This document shows, in pieces, positions 16,985 to 26,800 of a DNA stretch of 64,000 bases. The notes beneath the pieces were generated by a model. It did no database searches, was not told the DNA's origin, and worked only from the letters and a program-made list of their open reading frames with translations. The translations under genes and the position numbers were made by a program. The stretch is from contig CP011806.1 of NCBI GenBank assembly GCA_001664505.1, positions 1,778,563 through 1,842,562 on the forward strand, written 5' to 3'. Source of the DNA: Acidobacteria bacterium Mor1 (GTDB taxonomy: Bacteria; Acidobacteriota; Polarisedimenticolia; Polarisedimenticolales; Polarisedimenticolaceae). The stretch's first letter is position 1; every line of letters begins with the position of its first letter.

Positions 16985-17623
16985 CTACGGCCTCTGACCG
17001 CGGGCCCTGAGCACCCGCTCGACCTTGATGGCGAAGATGCTCAACAACTGCGCCTCGACCTCCACGCTCTCCAGATGAGCGAAGGACCGGCCAATGGCTT
17101 CGAGGGTGGCAACTCCCTCGGGACGGTGGTGATGCCTGCGCAGCAGGTACTCGGACCCGGGCCCCGGCGGAAGCTGGACCGTGCGATAGCTCTGACCGGG
17201 GACGTCGGAGACAAACTGCCGATACATCCGCGTCGCCTGGCTCCAGTTGCCATCCGGCACGATGAGATTCACCGGACGATCCTCGGAGCTGACCAGTTCC
17301 GGCGTGATCCGCTCCGCGTCGCTCCCGGGAAACAGCAGCCAGTTCGCATGCTCCCCGTCCACGACTTGCCGATAGTCAACGACGTGTCCGGCCAACCCCC
17401 TGACGTAGACGGCACGATTGTCGAGGCAGAGAGCCGCCAGCATTCCGCTGTTGGAGGTCTTTCTCAACTCACCGACCTGAATGACGAGGCTCAGTCTGGT
17501 TCGGGTCCGGATACTCGGAATTCGTGAACACAGGCATTGCGGCTTGAGCAGCACACACCTGGAGCACTTGCGGTCGTCCACGATCAAGGACTCCAGGAAG
17601 TCCTGATTCACCGCGGAGTTCAT
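16985..17623 (-). CDS. DTW-domain protein (tRNA-uridine aminocarboxypropyltransferase-like)
   Basis: 212-aa cytosolic protein of the DTW family, whose studied members (TapT/YfiP-like) add a 3-amino-3-carboxypropyl group from S-adenosylmethionine to uridine in tRNA. The N-terminal zinc-like motif CSRCVLLKPQCLC (CxxC...CxC) and the SAM-type region are present. The hallmark DTW appears as a variant, PDGNWSQATRM (D-G-N-W), close to the common D-G-T-W-S-Q-A form. Start set at the ATG before NSAVNQDF; an in-frame upstream ATG would overlap the peptidase gene end. Sits downstream of the peptidase gene on the same strand, 25 nt apart. Confidence 0.8.
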   Translation of the reverse strand: MNSAVNQDFLESLIVDDRKCSRCVLLKPQCLCSRIPSIRTRTRLSLVIQVGELRKTSNSGMLAALCLDNRAVYVRGLAGHVVDYRQVVDGEHANWLLFPGSDAERITPELVSSEDRPVNLIVPDGNWSQATRMYRQFVSDVPGQSYRTVQLPPGPGSEYLLRRHHHRPEGVATLEAIGRSFAHLESVEVEAQLLSIFAIKVERVLRARGQRP

Positions 17624-17648
17624 CTGCCGGCCGCTCCCAGTGCAGGTT

Positions 17649-19958
17649 TCAGCGGGCCAGGTGCTCGTCGAAGTAGTCACTCATCGACGAATGCAGGTGC
17701 AGCAGCGTGCCCTCACGCTCCCGAATCCCGTGAGCGCGATTCGGATAGGAGAGCAAATCGAACTTCCTGTTGTGCCGCACCAACTCGTCGATCAACCGTT
17801 CGCTGCCCTGATAGTGCACGTTGTCGTCGCCGGTCCCGTGGACCAGCAGCAGCTTGCCCTTCAGGTTCTTCGCATGGGTAATCGGCGAGCCCTGCTCGTA
17901 TCCGTCGGCATGCTGCTCGAGCAGCCCCGAATAGCGCTCCTGGTAGATCGCGTCGTACAGGCGCTGATCCGCCACCGGCGCCCGGGAGATTCCCGCCTGG
18001 TAGAGGTCCGGATAGCGGAACAGCATGTTCAAGGCCATGGATCCGCCGCCGGAGTGCCCCCAGATACCGACCCGCTCGCCGTCGATGAAGCCCCAGCGTT
18101 CCTGCATGGCTATCTGCGAATCTGCCTGGTCGCGAGAAGACAGGATTCCGATCCCGCCGTAGAGTGACTTGCGGAAATCGCGCCCGCGCAGGGACGGGGT
18201 GCCGCGATTGTCCACCGACGCGATCAGGTAGCCCTTCTGGGACATCAACAGGTGCCACATGTGGCGGAGGCCGCCCCACCTATCACGAACGGTCTGCCCG
18301 GCGACTTCGCCGTAGACGTAGTTGATGATGGGGTACTTCCTGCTCGAGTCGAAACCCGGCGGGTAGATGATGTAGCCGTCGAGGGCCAGGCCGTCTTGCG
18401 CCTGCACCTGGAAGAACTCGTGGGCCCCGAGTTCGAGCTCGGCCAACCGATCGATCAGCTCCTGGTTGTCCTCGAATGTCTGCAGCACCTCGTGCCCGTC
18501 GAGCCGAACCAACCGATACTGGGGCGGCTGGACGAACGACGAATGGGTGTGCACCGCGTGACGCGCATCCTCGGAGATCTTGTAGGCGTTGGTGCCCGGG
18601 TATTCGTCCGGGGTGATGCGCTCCTTCTCGCCGCTGCCGCTGAGCGGAGCCCGGTACAGGTAGCGCTGGGCCATGTTCTCGGGAGAGGCGGTGAAATAGA
18701 GCCAGCTTCCGTCCACATCGACCTTGACCAGCGATGCGATGTCGTAGTCGCCGGGCGTCAGATCCGTGACCGACTCTCCGTCCCGCGAGACCTTGTGAAC
18801 GTGCCGCCATCCGCTTCGTTCGGAAACGAAGGTGAATGCCTCACCGTCGTCGAGCCACTCGACATCATGAAAGTCGTCGAGATAGTGCTCTTCCTGATCG
18901 GTGAAGATCTTGCGGCCGGCACCGGTCGTGGCGTCGACGAGGTAGACGTTGTTGGTGTCCTGCTTGCGGTTGACGTGCTGAAGCAGGATCTCATCGCTGC
19001 TGTCCGCCCACTGCATCCGCGGAATGTAGTTGTCGCGAGGATCGCCCGGCACGGAGGCCCAGGCGGTCTTGCCCGACCGCAGCGCCACGACGCCGATGCG
19101 CGCGGCCGAAATGGTCTCGCCGACCTTCGGATACGGAATACTGGTGATCGTCGGGTACAGCGCATCGGTGTTGTTGATGATCATGAAGTCCCGAACGCCC
19201 GAGGTGTCGAATTGCCAGTAGGCAATTCGCGAGCCGTCGGGGCTCCAGCGGAACCCGTCGCGAATACTGAACTCCTCCTCGTAGGCCCAGCTCATGATGC
19301 CGTTGATGATCGACTCGTTCTCCCGGCGGGTCAGCTTGTCGATCCTTCCGCTGGCCAGATCCTCGACGAAAACATCGGCTTCACGCACGTAGGCAACCTT
19401 GCTCCCATCCGGCGAGAACTTGGCGAACTGCATGGTGCTCGGTTTCGCGTCGGGCCCTCCGAGCCTGGTCAGCTCGCCGCTTTCCAGATCGAGCACCGCG
19501 TAGTCGCCGCGAGACTTGACCCGCCAGACCCGGACACTGTTCGTGTACAGCAGAAGCTTGCTCTGGTCGTCGGACCAGGCGTAGTCGTCGATGACCAGAG
19601 GCCTGTCGTCACCGGCAGGGACCAGGTCCTCGGCAGAGAGGATGACCGTGCGCTCCAGTGAACCGAAGTCGTAGCTGACCAGGTCCTTCGGCCGCTCGAC
19701 CAGGTCGCCGTTCTCGTCGACCTCCATCTCGGCGTCTTCGTAGGCCGGACTGGTCTCGAGAACCGTGAAGGATTCGCCGTCGGGATGCCAGCGCGACGCG
19801 ACAGGCCTTGCCGCGTCGTAGAGGCGCTCACCGAATACCGCCTCATTGGTGAGTCCTTGCTCCGGTTTTACCTCAACCGCCTGCTGCCGGCAGGCCGCCG
19901 AGACGACGATCACCGAGAGCAGCACGCCAAACGACAACAGGGCAGAGTACGACTTCAT
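17649..19958 (-). CDS. Lipoprotein dipeptidyl peptidase IV (S9B)
   Basis: 769-aa serine exopeptidase that removes X-Pro/X-Ala dipeptides. A lipoprotein signal with VSAAC places it on the outer face of the cell (lipidated Cys23). Residues about 100-500 form the DPPIV-type beta-propeller with the substrate-anchoring double-Glu motif WAYEEEF (Glu227-Glu229). The alpha/beta-hydrolase domain has nucleophile Ser636 in GIWGHSGGGS, acid Asp711/712 in HGTGDDNVH, and His743 in NRAHGI. The nucleophile loop is GHSGG where many members have GWSYGG, so substrate range may differ. Length is normal for the family. Probably nutrient peptide scavenging, consistent with the M20 and PepT peptidases elsewhere in the window. 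Confidence 0.92.
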   Translation of the reverse strand: MKSYSALLSFGVLLSVIVVSAACRQQAVEVKPEQGLTNEAVFGERLYDAARPVASRWHPDGESFTVLETSPAYEDAEMEVDENGDLVERPKDLVSYDFGSLERTVILSAEDLVPAGDDRPLVIDDYAWSDDQSKLLLYTNSVRVWRVKSRGDYAVLDLESGELTRLGGPDAKPSTMQFAKFSPDGSKVAYVREADVFVEDLASGRIDKLTRRENESIINGIMSWAYEEEFSIRDGFRWSPDGSRIAYWQFDTSGVRDFMIINNTDALYPTITSIPYPKVGETISAARIGVVALRSGKTAWASVPGDPRDNYIPRMQWADSSDEILLQHVNRKQDTNNVYLVDATTGAGRKIFTDQEEHYLDDFHDVEWLDDGEAFTFVSERSGWRHVHKVSRDGESVTDLTPGDYDIASLVKVDVDGSWLYFTASPENMAQRYLYRAPLSGSGEKERITPDEYPGTNAYKISEDARHAVHTHSSFVQPPQYRLVRLDGHEVLQTFEDNQELIDRLAELELGAHEFFQVQAQDGLALDGYIIYPPGFDSSRKYPIINYVYGEVAGQTVRDRWGGLRHMWHLLMSQKGYLIASVDNRGTPSLRGRDFRKSLYGGIGILSSRDQADSQIAMQERWGFIDGERVGIWGHSGGGSMALNMLFRYPDLYQAGISRAPVADQRLYDAIYQERYSGLLEQHADGYEQGSPITHAKNLKGKLLLVHGTGDDNVHYQGSERLIDELVRHNRKFDLLSYPNRAHGIREREGTLLHLHSSMSDYFDEHLAR

Positions 19959-20117
19959 GATTGAGCCTTCTTGCTATGGCTGGAATGAGGGTTGCTCAGG
20001 GAACGCGCAGATTATCACGGCCCACGCCCGCGACCACGGTGGCCCTCCGGGCGGAGCCGGCGGCGGCACTCTGCGCTGAAAACGAAAGCACGGTCACCCT
20101 TTTTGCGTGTACTGCGC

Positions 20118-20123
20118 TACGAT
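20118..20123 (+). promoter_or_regulatory. Candidate -10 box (TACGAT) of the small zinc-ribbon gene
   Basis: GCTACGAT lies 24 nt before the ATG at 20148 and before its GAGGAG ribosome site. It resembles the GCTA-type -10 boxes at 14617 and 53709. No clear -35. Confidence 0.3.
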
Positions 20124-20147
20124 CAAAGCGGTTCACCCGAGGAGACC

Positions 20148-20531
20148 ATGGACGAGCAACAGGCACGGACCACCCTGGAGTCTCGCGTCGCCGACGGCGC
20201 CAGACTGGCGATCGGCTCCGAGTCCGACTGGGCCAGCATCAAGCGGCTGCTGGAACGCTGCCTCCTGGCGGGGATCCCGGCGATGCTCGCCGACTGCCCC
20301 GGCGGCGGCTGACGGACCAAGGGGCGCCTCCTGGTCCAGGAGGCTGATGCACCGAAGCTGGCCACGTTGCTTCGAGGCGACTGGGAAGCAGAGCTGGAAC
20401 GAAGCGGTCTCGGCTTCGTCGCCCCCAAGGAGCCCGTGGGCTCGGGGGACGGAGTGCCCTGCCCCGCCTGCGGCACCAATGCCCCGCTGGTAGACGGCGC
20501 CTGCAGCGACTGCGGGTTGACCCTCGGTTGA
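20148..20531 (+). CDS. DUF2007-like zinc-ribbon protein with in-frame TGA: candidate selenoprotein
   Basis: Read through one TGA (20310-20312), this is a 127-aa protein in a single unbroken frame. Residues 17-80 resemble DUF2007/PII-like signal-transducing proteins: WASIKRLLERCLLAGIPAM before the TGA, then RTKGRLLVQEADAPKLATLL after it. Residues 105-122 form a CPAC...CSDC zinc ribbon. The TGA is codon 55 and follows Cys50 (motif C-P-G-G-G-[TGA]). Both sides keep the strong GC third-position bias of real genes, and the frame does not shift. A perfect 7-bp hairpin with a GGUCC loop starts 13 nt after the TGA. GAGGAG ribosome site precedes the ATG. Without readthrough the product would be 54 aa with half a domain. 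The alternative is a nonsense mutation. No Sec machinery is seen in the window. Confidence 0.65.
20326..20344 (+). promoter_or_regulatory. SECIS-like hairpin downstream of in-frame TGA
   Basis: GCCTCCT (20326-20332) and AGGAGGC (20338-20344) pair perfectly around the loop GGTCC. The loop opens with GG, and its first G lies 20 nt after the TGA. Bacterial selenocysteine insertion elements known from fdhF-type genes have a short stem, a small apical loop starting with G residues (AGGUCU in E. coli fdhF) and this kind of spacing. Function inferred from structure and position. Confidence 0.6.
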
Positions 20532-20656
20532 CGCGCCGACACTACCGGCTATCCCCTTCAGGTAATGAACTGTATGCTGATGCGCTTTGCGGCCCGGAGG
20601 GGCCGGGCTGACAACCTCCTCGGCTGCTCGCGGCCTACTCAACCCACGGATGCTCG

Positions 20657-23338
20657 ATGATCGGACAGAAGATTGCGCACTACGAGGTAACCGCGAAGCT
20701 GGGTGCCGGCGGCATGGGCGAGGTATATCGCGCGCGAGACACCCACCTCGAGCGTGACGTCGCCCTCAAGATCCTGCCCGAGGCGTTGACCGGCGACGCC
20801 GACCGCCTGGCCCGTTTCGAGCGCGAGGCCAAGACCCTCGCCGGCCTGAATCACCCCAACATCGCTCAGGTCTACGGTCTCGAGGGAGACGGCGCGACCC
20901 GGGCGATCGTGATGGAGCTGGTGGACGGGCGGGACCTGGCCGGCATCGCCGGCCAATCCCGGGTTCCCCTCGAGGACGCGTTGCCGATCGCCCGGCAGAT
21001 CGCCGAAGCCCTCGACGCAGCCCACGAGCAAGGGGTGATTCACCGCGATCTGAAACCGGCCAACGTGATGCTGACGGCGGATGAACAGATCAAGGTGCTG
21101 GACTTCGGCCTGGCCAAGTCGACCGATGGCGCGGCGGTCGGCTCGAGTTCGGGGGACCCGGTCGATTCCCGCACGATGACGACCGCGCCGACCCAGGCCG
21201 GGGTCATCCTCGGCACCGCTGCCTACATGAGCCCGGAGCAAGCGCGCGGGAAGCTCGTCGACAAGCGTTCCGACATCTGGTCCTTCGGCTGCGTGCTCTA
21301 CGAACTGCTTACCGGGCAATGCGCCTTCGACGGCGAGACCATGACCGACGTTCTGGCCGCGATCGTACGAGCCGAACCGGACTGGGCGCCCCTCGAGCGG
21401 GTGGCGCCTCCACGGCTGGTGCGGTTGGTGCAGCGCTGCCTGCGCAAGGATCACAAGGAGCGGCTGCGGGATATCGGCGAGGCGGCGCTGACGCTCAAGG
21501 AGATCGCCGCCGGAGACGACGGCCGGATCGCCGCAGCTCCGGAGACCCCGGAGAATCCACCCAGCGCCGGTCCCTGGAAGATGATCGCCGGGGTCGCCGG
21601 CCTTGCCGCCATCGCCCTGGCCGCGCTTCAGTTCGGACCCTGGAACGCCGAGTCGAGCGCCACCGGCAGCGGCGAACCCGCGGTGAATGCCATGTCGTTG
21701 CTGACCGACTTCGCCGGCTCCCAACGGTCGCCCAGCCTCTCGCCCGACGGCAAGCAATTGCTCTACGTCGCCGACGATGGGGGCGATCTGGACATCTTTC
21801 TGCTGCGGGTCGGCGGACAGAATGCCGTCAACCTGACCGCCGACTTCGATTCCGACGACGATCACCCCGCCTGGTCCCCCGACGGCGAGAGCATCGCTTT
21901 CGATTCCAACCGGGATGGGGGCGGTATCTTCGTCATGGGTGCGACCGGCGAGTCGGCGCGGCGGGTCAGCGACGAAGGCTTCCACCCGGGCTGGTCCCCG
22001 GATGGGAAGCAGTTGACCTTCTGCGATGAGAACATCGTCGATATCTACTCGCGCACCTCGGACAGTCCACTGCACATCGTGGATGTGGAGACCGGGGCAA
22101 GAAGCGTGATCCCGGTCTCCGAGGATGTCGCTCAGGGGCAATGGTCCCCCGACGGCCGCTGGATCGCCTACTGGACGGCGCAAACCGGCCAACGGGACAT
22201 CCGGGTGGTCTCGACCACGGGCTCCGGGGAGTTCATCCCGATCACCGACGATACGGCCACCGACTGGGCGCCTCGCTGGGCTCCCGACGGAAGGTCCATT
22301 TACTTCGTCAGCGACCGCGGAGGCAGCCCCGACCTGTGGAGGATCGAGGTCAACCCGACCACCGGCCAGCCGGTCGGCGCGCCCCGGGCGGTGACCACCG
22401 GAGTGGCGCGTGTCGCGTCGTTCAGCATGGATAGCGCTGGAGAGCGGATCATGCTGGGCGTTTCGAGCCGGATCGAGTCCTTCGAACGCATCTCGTTCGA
22501 TCCTCGCACCGAACGCCCGCTGGGCCCCGCGGAGCCGATCTTCTCATCGAAGAACCACATCGCCCAGTTCAGCCTCTCCCGTGACGAGCAGCGCATCGCC
22601 TACCGCGCCGGGGCTCTCCAGGAAGACCTGTTCACGATCCGGGTCGACGGCACCGATCGTCGCCGCCTGACCAACGATCGCGCCCGGGACCGTGGGCCGG
22701 ACTGGGGCCCCGGCGATGACTGGCTCGTCTTCTACTCGAACCGTGGGGGCGACTACGAGCACTGGGTGATCGGAGCGGACGGCACCGGCCTGCGGGCGAT
22801 CGCCACGGAGCCGGTCGAGGGAATCAACGACCCGAGTTGGTCCAACGACGGCAAACGCATCACCGCAACCGGAACCAGCTCCGGTTCTGCGATCTACGAT
22901 GTCGATCCCGCCTGGTTCGAACCCGGCTCCGATGTCGAGCCTCACCAGATCACCGAGGGGGATCAGTTCGGCTTCATCGCGCTGGGCTGGTCGACCGACG
23001 ACCGGCATTTCAGCGGGTGCACCGACTGGGATGGCGACTTCGCCACCTACGCGCTCGACTCGAGAGAGATCACGACTCTGCGAGACGAGGATGGGGCGTC
23101 GATCCCTTGCAGCGGGACGGCTCTCCTCGACGGGTGGCTCGATCCCGCCCGCTTCGTGTTCTGGGACAAAGCGAACAGCCGGGCCGTCCTGTGGGACCTG
23201 GAGGATCGGCAGCTCCGCGAGATACCCGGCATTCCCGGTCCGAGCAAGTTCGAGGTCGGCGATGAAGGCCGCACGCTCTATATCGTGCGCACGATCCAGG
23301 ACGCCGAGATCTGGATGCTGGAGCTCGAACCCGAGTAG
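20657..23338 (+). CDS. Ser/Thr protein kinase with TolB-like beta-propeller sensor
   Basis: 893-aa receptor-type kinase. Kinase domain residues 8-275: GAGGMGEVYRAR loop, Lys38 in VALK, HRDLKPAN (Asp131), DFG 149-151 and GTAAYMSPEQARG. One membrane helix near 306-326 (MIAGVAGLAAIALAALQFG). The remaining ~560 residues are TolB/WD40-like propeller repeats, recognisable by SLSPDGKQLLYVADD, AWSPDGESIAFDSN, QWSPDGRWIAYWT and WAPDGRSIYFVSDRGG, exposed outside the membrane. This architecture is common in Acidobacteriota. The signal and targets are unknown. Weak ribosome site. Lies 125 nt after the candidate selenoprotein on the same strand. Confidence 0.92.
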   Translation: MIGQKIAHYEVTAKLGAGGMGEVYRARDTHLERDVALKILPEALTGDADRLARFEREAKTLAGLNHPNIAQVYGLEGDGATRAIVMELVDGRDLAGIAGQSRVPLEDALPIARQIAEALDAAHEQGVIHRDLKPANVMLTADEQIKVLDFGLAKSTDGAAVGSSSGDPVDSRTMTTAPTQAGVILGTAAYMSPEQARGKLVDKRSDIWSFGCVLYELLTGQCAFDGETMTDVLAAIVRAEPDWAPLERVAPPRLVRLVQRCLRKDHKERLRDIGEAALTLKEIAAGDDGRIAAAPETPENPPSAGPWKMIAGVAGLAAIALAALQFGPWNAESSATGSGEPAVNAMSLLTDFAGSQRSPSLSPDGKQLLYVADDGGDLDIFLLRVGGQNAVNLTADFDSDDDHPAWSPDGESIAFDSNRDGGGIFVMGATGESARRVSDEGFHPGWSPDGKQLTFCDENIVDIYSRTSDSPLHIVDVETGARSVIPVSEDVAQGQWSPDGRWIAYWTAQTGQRDIRVVSTTGSGEFIPITDDTATDWAPRWAPDGRSIYFVSDRGGSPDLWRIEVNPTTGQPVGAPRAVTTGVARVASFSMDSAGERIMLGVSSRIESFERISFDPRTERPLGPAEPIFSSKNHIAQFSLSRDEQRIAYRAGALQEDLFTIRVDGTDRRRLTNDRARDRGPDWGPGDDWLVFYSNRGGDYEHWVIGADGTGLRAIATEPVEGINDPSWSNDGKRITATGTSSGSAIYDVDPAWFEPGSDVEPHQITEGDQFGFIALGWSTDDRHFSGCTDWDGDFATYALDSREITTLRDEDGASIPCSGTALLDGWLDPARFVFWDKANSRAVLWDLEDRQLREIPGIPGPSKFEVGDEGRTLYIVRTIQDAEIWMLELEPE

Positions 23339-23467
23339 CGCGACGCCGCTCCCGAGCTTCATGCCGCTGTGCCGGGACTCGCGGGCTATCATGAAGCGTC
23401 ACCGGCCTTGGCGCGGGCCTCCTCAGGTGGCGTCGAGCAATGCCTCACGATGCAGAACGGAGTAGCC

Positions 23468-23881
23468 ATGCCCGCTGACCAGGGACACGATCGACGCACC
23501 TTCCGGCGCTACCGCAAATATGCGGACCAGATGGTGACCGCGGTGCGCCTGGACCTCGCTACCGAAGGCTTTCACTACGAGAAGTGGGGTGGAACCCAAC
23601 GCTGCAAGCCCGGCGACTGGATCGTGCGCAACGGCGACGACACCTACACCGTCGACTCCGACGCCTTCGCCGCCACCTACGAAGCGGTCACACCCGGCCG
23701 CTTTGCCAAGACGGCCATCATCTGGGCTCGCCGAGCAGAAGAGGCCGGGACCATCGTCACCCTCGACGGATCAACGACCTATCGAGCCGGCGACTACATC
23801 GTGAGAAACGATCCTGAAGGGACGGATAGCTATGCCGTGCCTTCCTCCGAGTTCCAACGGATGTATGAGGCCCTGGACTAG
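23468..23881 (+). CDS. PGDYG-like domain protein
   Basis: 137-aa soluble protein containing two similar short repeats: KPGDWIVRNGDDTYTVDSDAFAAT and RAGDYIVRNDPEGTDSYAVPSSEF. They match the PGDYG-type motif (P-G-D-[YW]-x-V-x-N) found in small phage and bacterial proteins of unknown role. The repeats suggest internal duplication of a small beta-fold that may bind a ligand. Start at 23468 has GGAG 6 nt upstream; an ATG at 23450 is also possible. Ends 7 nt before the end of the convergent CHAT gene. Function unknown. Confidence 0.6.
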   Translation: MPADQGHDRRTFRRYRKYADQMVTAVRLDLATEGFHYEKWGGTQRCKPGDWIVRNGDDTYTVDSDAFAATYEAVTPGRFAKTAIIWARRAEEAGTIVTLDGSTTYRAGDYIVRNDPEGTDSYAVPSSEFQRMYEALD

Positions 23882-23888
23882 CGGCGTC

Positions 23889-26800
23889 CTACCCGTTGCC
23901 GGACGCTCCGGCCTCGAGGCGGTCCGCCATGCGGCGTAGCGCGGATACCGGCCCTCCCCTGCCTTTCCCGGTCTTCGCGCGGGCCTGATACAGCTCGGCC
24001 AACGCCCGCAACTGCCGAATGGTCGATTCGAACTTCCGTGCGGGCCGGGCCACGCCGCCGGCCGCATTCTGATAGAGACGCAGCACATCCTCCTCGACGG
24101 CCGCAGACGAGAGCTTGCGGTCCAGCAGGACGGTGGCTAGCCGAGCATCGGCGATGCCGACGGCATCCCAGAAACGGTAGGTGGATGCATAGCGCTTGCC
24201 GGCTCGGTGCTCGCACTCGAGCGCCAGGGCCATGCGCTCCTTTCGCAAGCTCCGGTTCTTCGTCTTGGGCCCCTGATCCAGCACCGCGTCTAGGTGCAGT
24301 CGGTTCAACAACGCGTAGAATTCGAAAGCCTGATCTCCCGGATGCCGCTCCGCCCTCTCGTACTCGTCTCGCGAAGCCTTGACCATCGGCTCGATCGACG
24401 GCCACTTCTCATTGCCCCGGGCCAGGATCACCGCCTTGATCTTGTAGGCGCTTGCCCTGAACGTCCTGTGAGCCAGTTGCGTCGTCTGGGCCAACTGCAG
24501 GTGCTCCAGACCTTCGACCGCCTGGATCGTCGTCGCCTCGTGAAGCCGGTCCAGCCGTGCAATAGCCGCATCCACCAGCTTTCCGGCATCGGCCCGCTTC
24601 TTGGGGTCGGTCGCCATGTACTCGGCGGTCCGGGCTTCTAGATTCGCCAACTGCTGGATGGTGGTGATCCCCAGCGACTCATGAGGGTCGATGCTATCGA
24701 GGGACCTCAGGTAGGACTTTCGGGCCATGGCGAACCCGGCCATTCCGCAGTCGCCGTAGATCTCGCCGATCTTCCCCTGGACATCCGGCCGGTCGATCCA
24801 CGACTTGTTGACCACCCTGGCCAGGATGCCATCGATCTTCTTGGCGACCGCGTCGACATCCCCGCCGTCGGTGGCGTCGCTCTTGACCTGCCGTAGGGCC
24901 TCGATCAACTCCTCCGGAGCGACGAAAGGCCGGGGCGTCCAGTCGCTGCCGCCGCGGTCGGTGCGCAACCGGAAGTCCGGATCGCCGTAGGCCTGGTAGG
25001 CGCCCCACGTATTGGAAGCCGGGAACGCCTCGTAGGCAGCCCGCCTCGCCGCGTGAACGGCGTCTCCGAAGCTGCGTCCGTCATCGACGAACTCGGTGAA
25101 GAACCGGCAGGCAAACTCCTTCGCCGCGCTGTCGTCGACGGCCCACCCCGCGGCCACGACGCAGCGCGCGCCCATCTCGATCAACTCCCGCGAGATGCTG
25201 TAGGCCAGCCGGTTGGACCCTTCGATCCCGGCATCGGTCTTGGCCAGGTGGCAGCAATTGAGGAAGACGACCTCGGGAACCACCGACATCTGCCCGATCT
25301 CCGCCGCAGACAGGACGAAACCGCTGGAGAGCACGATTCCCGTTCGGGGTTTCTTGTCGCCTCCTCCGGGCAATGCGTGAATGCCGTGCGCCGAGATCAC
25401 CAGGATGCGGTAGCCGCCGTCGCTGAGCGCCGCGATGACCTGCCGGTAGTCGGGGTGAGCCGGCGGCCTGGGTTCGGCGCAGGCGTAGCCGGCGCGTTCC
25501 AGGATCTTGACGATCTCGACGCCCTCTGCCGCCGCCCCGGGCAAGGGCGCAAGGCTCTCGATCACCTTGTCTTTCGAGTCCTTCACCTCGAAGCGCTGAT
25601 CGAAGCCGTCGGTCCGCGGGTCGGCAATCACCAGCGCCCGCTTTTGCGCCCGGGCCTGCCTTCCCCGTCGGGCACGGCCGGAGGCCAGCTGCCGGACGAT
25701 ATTGGTTCGCAAGACCGCCGGCACGTCGTCGGCCTGCATCATCTCCCACGGAAGGTCGGCGGTGTAGGGGTCGACGACCAGCACGATACGCTCGGCCTCT
25801 CGGGCGATGCTCTTGAACTCCACCGGAACCAGCAGGTAGTACAACGATCGCGCCAGCGCCTCGTCGTAGTGCGATGAGTGGACGGTATCTTTCACCATCC
25901 GCTCGACCAGGCCGGGTTGGCGTTGATTCGCCACCTTTTCGGCCCGGGCCCGTTGGGACAGGTAGAGAAACCGTAGGCGGTTCGCGATCGGAGAGACCCC
26001 CTCCTCCCTGGGCTCGGTTCGGGACGAGCGTTCGCGACAATCGGCGGGGCACTCGTCATCGGGGCGATCGGCGTTGGACACGATGATACGCGGCCAGTAA
26101 CCGGCACCGCCATCGATGGTCATCCGCCGGCGATACCCGGATCCGTGACCCAGTTCCGTCGCCGGGATCACGTGGGCGCCCGCGTTTTTCAGTTCGCGGC
26201 CTACGCGCTGATTGATCTGGGTCAACGCGTGAGCCGCGGTGATCGCCTTCTCGAGGAATAGTTCGACAAATCGCAACTCGCGCACCGCCAGCGGCACCGA
26301 ACTCGACTCACGAAACTCCCGGTTTGCCTGGCAGACGCCGAGGACCACCGAGTCGATCGAGTTGGAGATATCGATATTGGTCGTCGAGTTGTTGCCCAGC
26401 AGCAAGCTGGCGAGCACGATCCCACCGGGTGCGGGCTCCTCTGGTTTCTCGGGCGTTCGCTCCTGCATCTGCTCACGGAGTCGGAGCAAGAGCTCGAGCA
26501 CGCCGACCCGCACCGTGCGGGTGAGCTCGCCGGTGGTCAGACGGTCGGTCATCTCACCGAGCCCCACCACCAGGGCGCCCCGCCGTGTCCCGCGCTTCAG
26601 TTCCTCGGGGTTTTGAGGTTGGAGCACAATCGCCGAGGTGCCGACTTGCCCGGGATACAGGTCGAGCTGATCCCTCTTGCGTAGCGCGCCGCCGACGAGG
26701 GTCCGGTCGATCTGGCTCTCGGCGCCGGCGATCGGATCCCCGTCATAGTGGCCGCACATCACCGGGTGAGCCGAATGCCGGAGATCCATCGCCATCACCG

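Noticed and set aside
20305-20315. Frameshift or sequencing error at the TGA of the zinc-ribbon gene
   Set aside because: The same reading frame is coding on both sides, so no insertion or deletion is needed; only a base substitution or true recoding explains it.
20639-22192. Long open frame (517 codons) antisense to the kinase-propeller gene
   Set aside because: The plus strand encodes full kinase and TolB-like motifs; the antisense frame is a by-product of high GC and shows no known domain.
23468-23881. Prophage remnant because PGDYG-like domains occur in phages
   Set aside because: No integrase, structural or lysis gene nearby, and base composition matches the neighbours.
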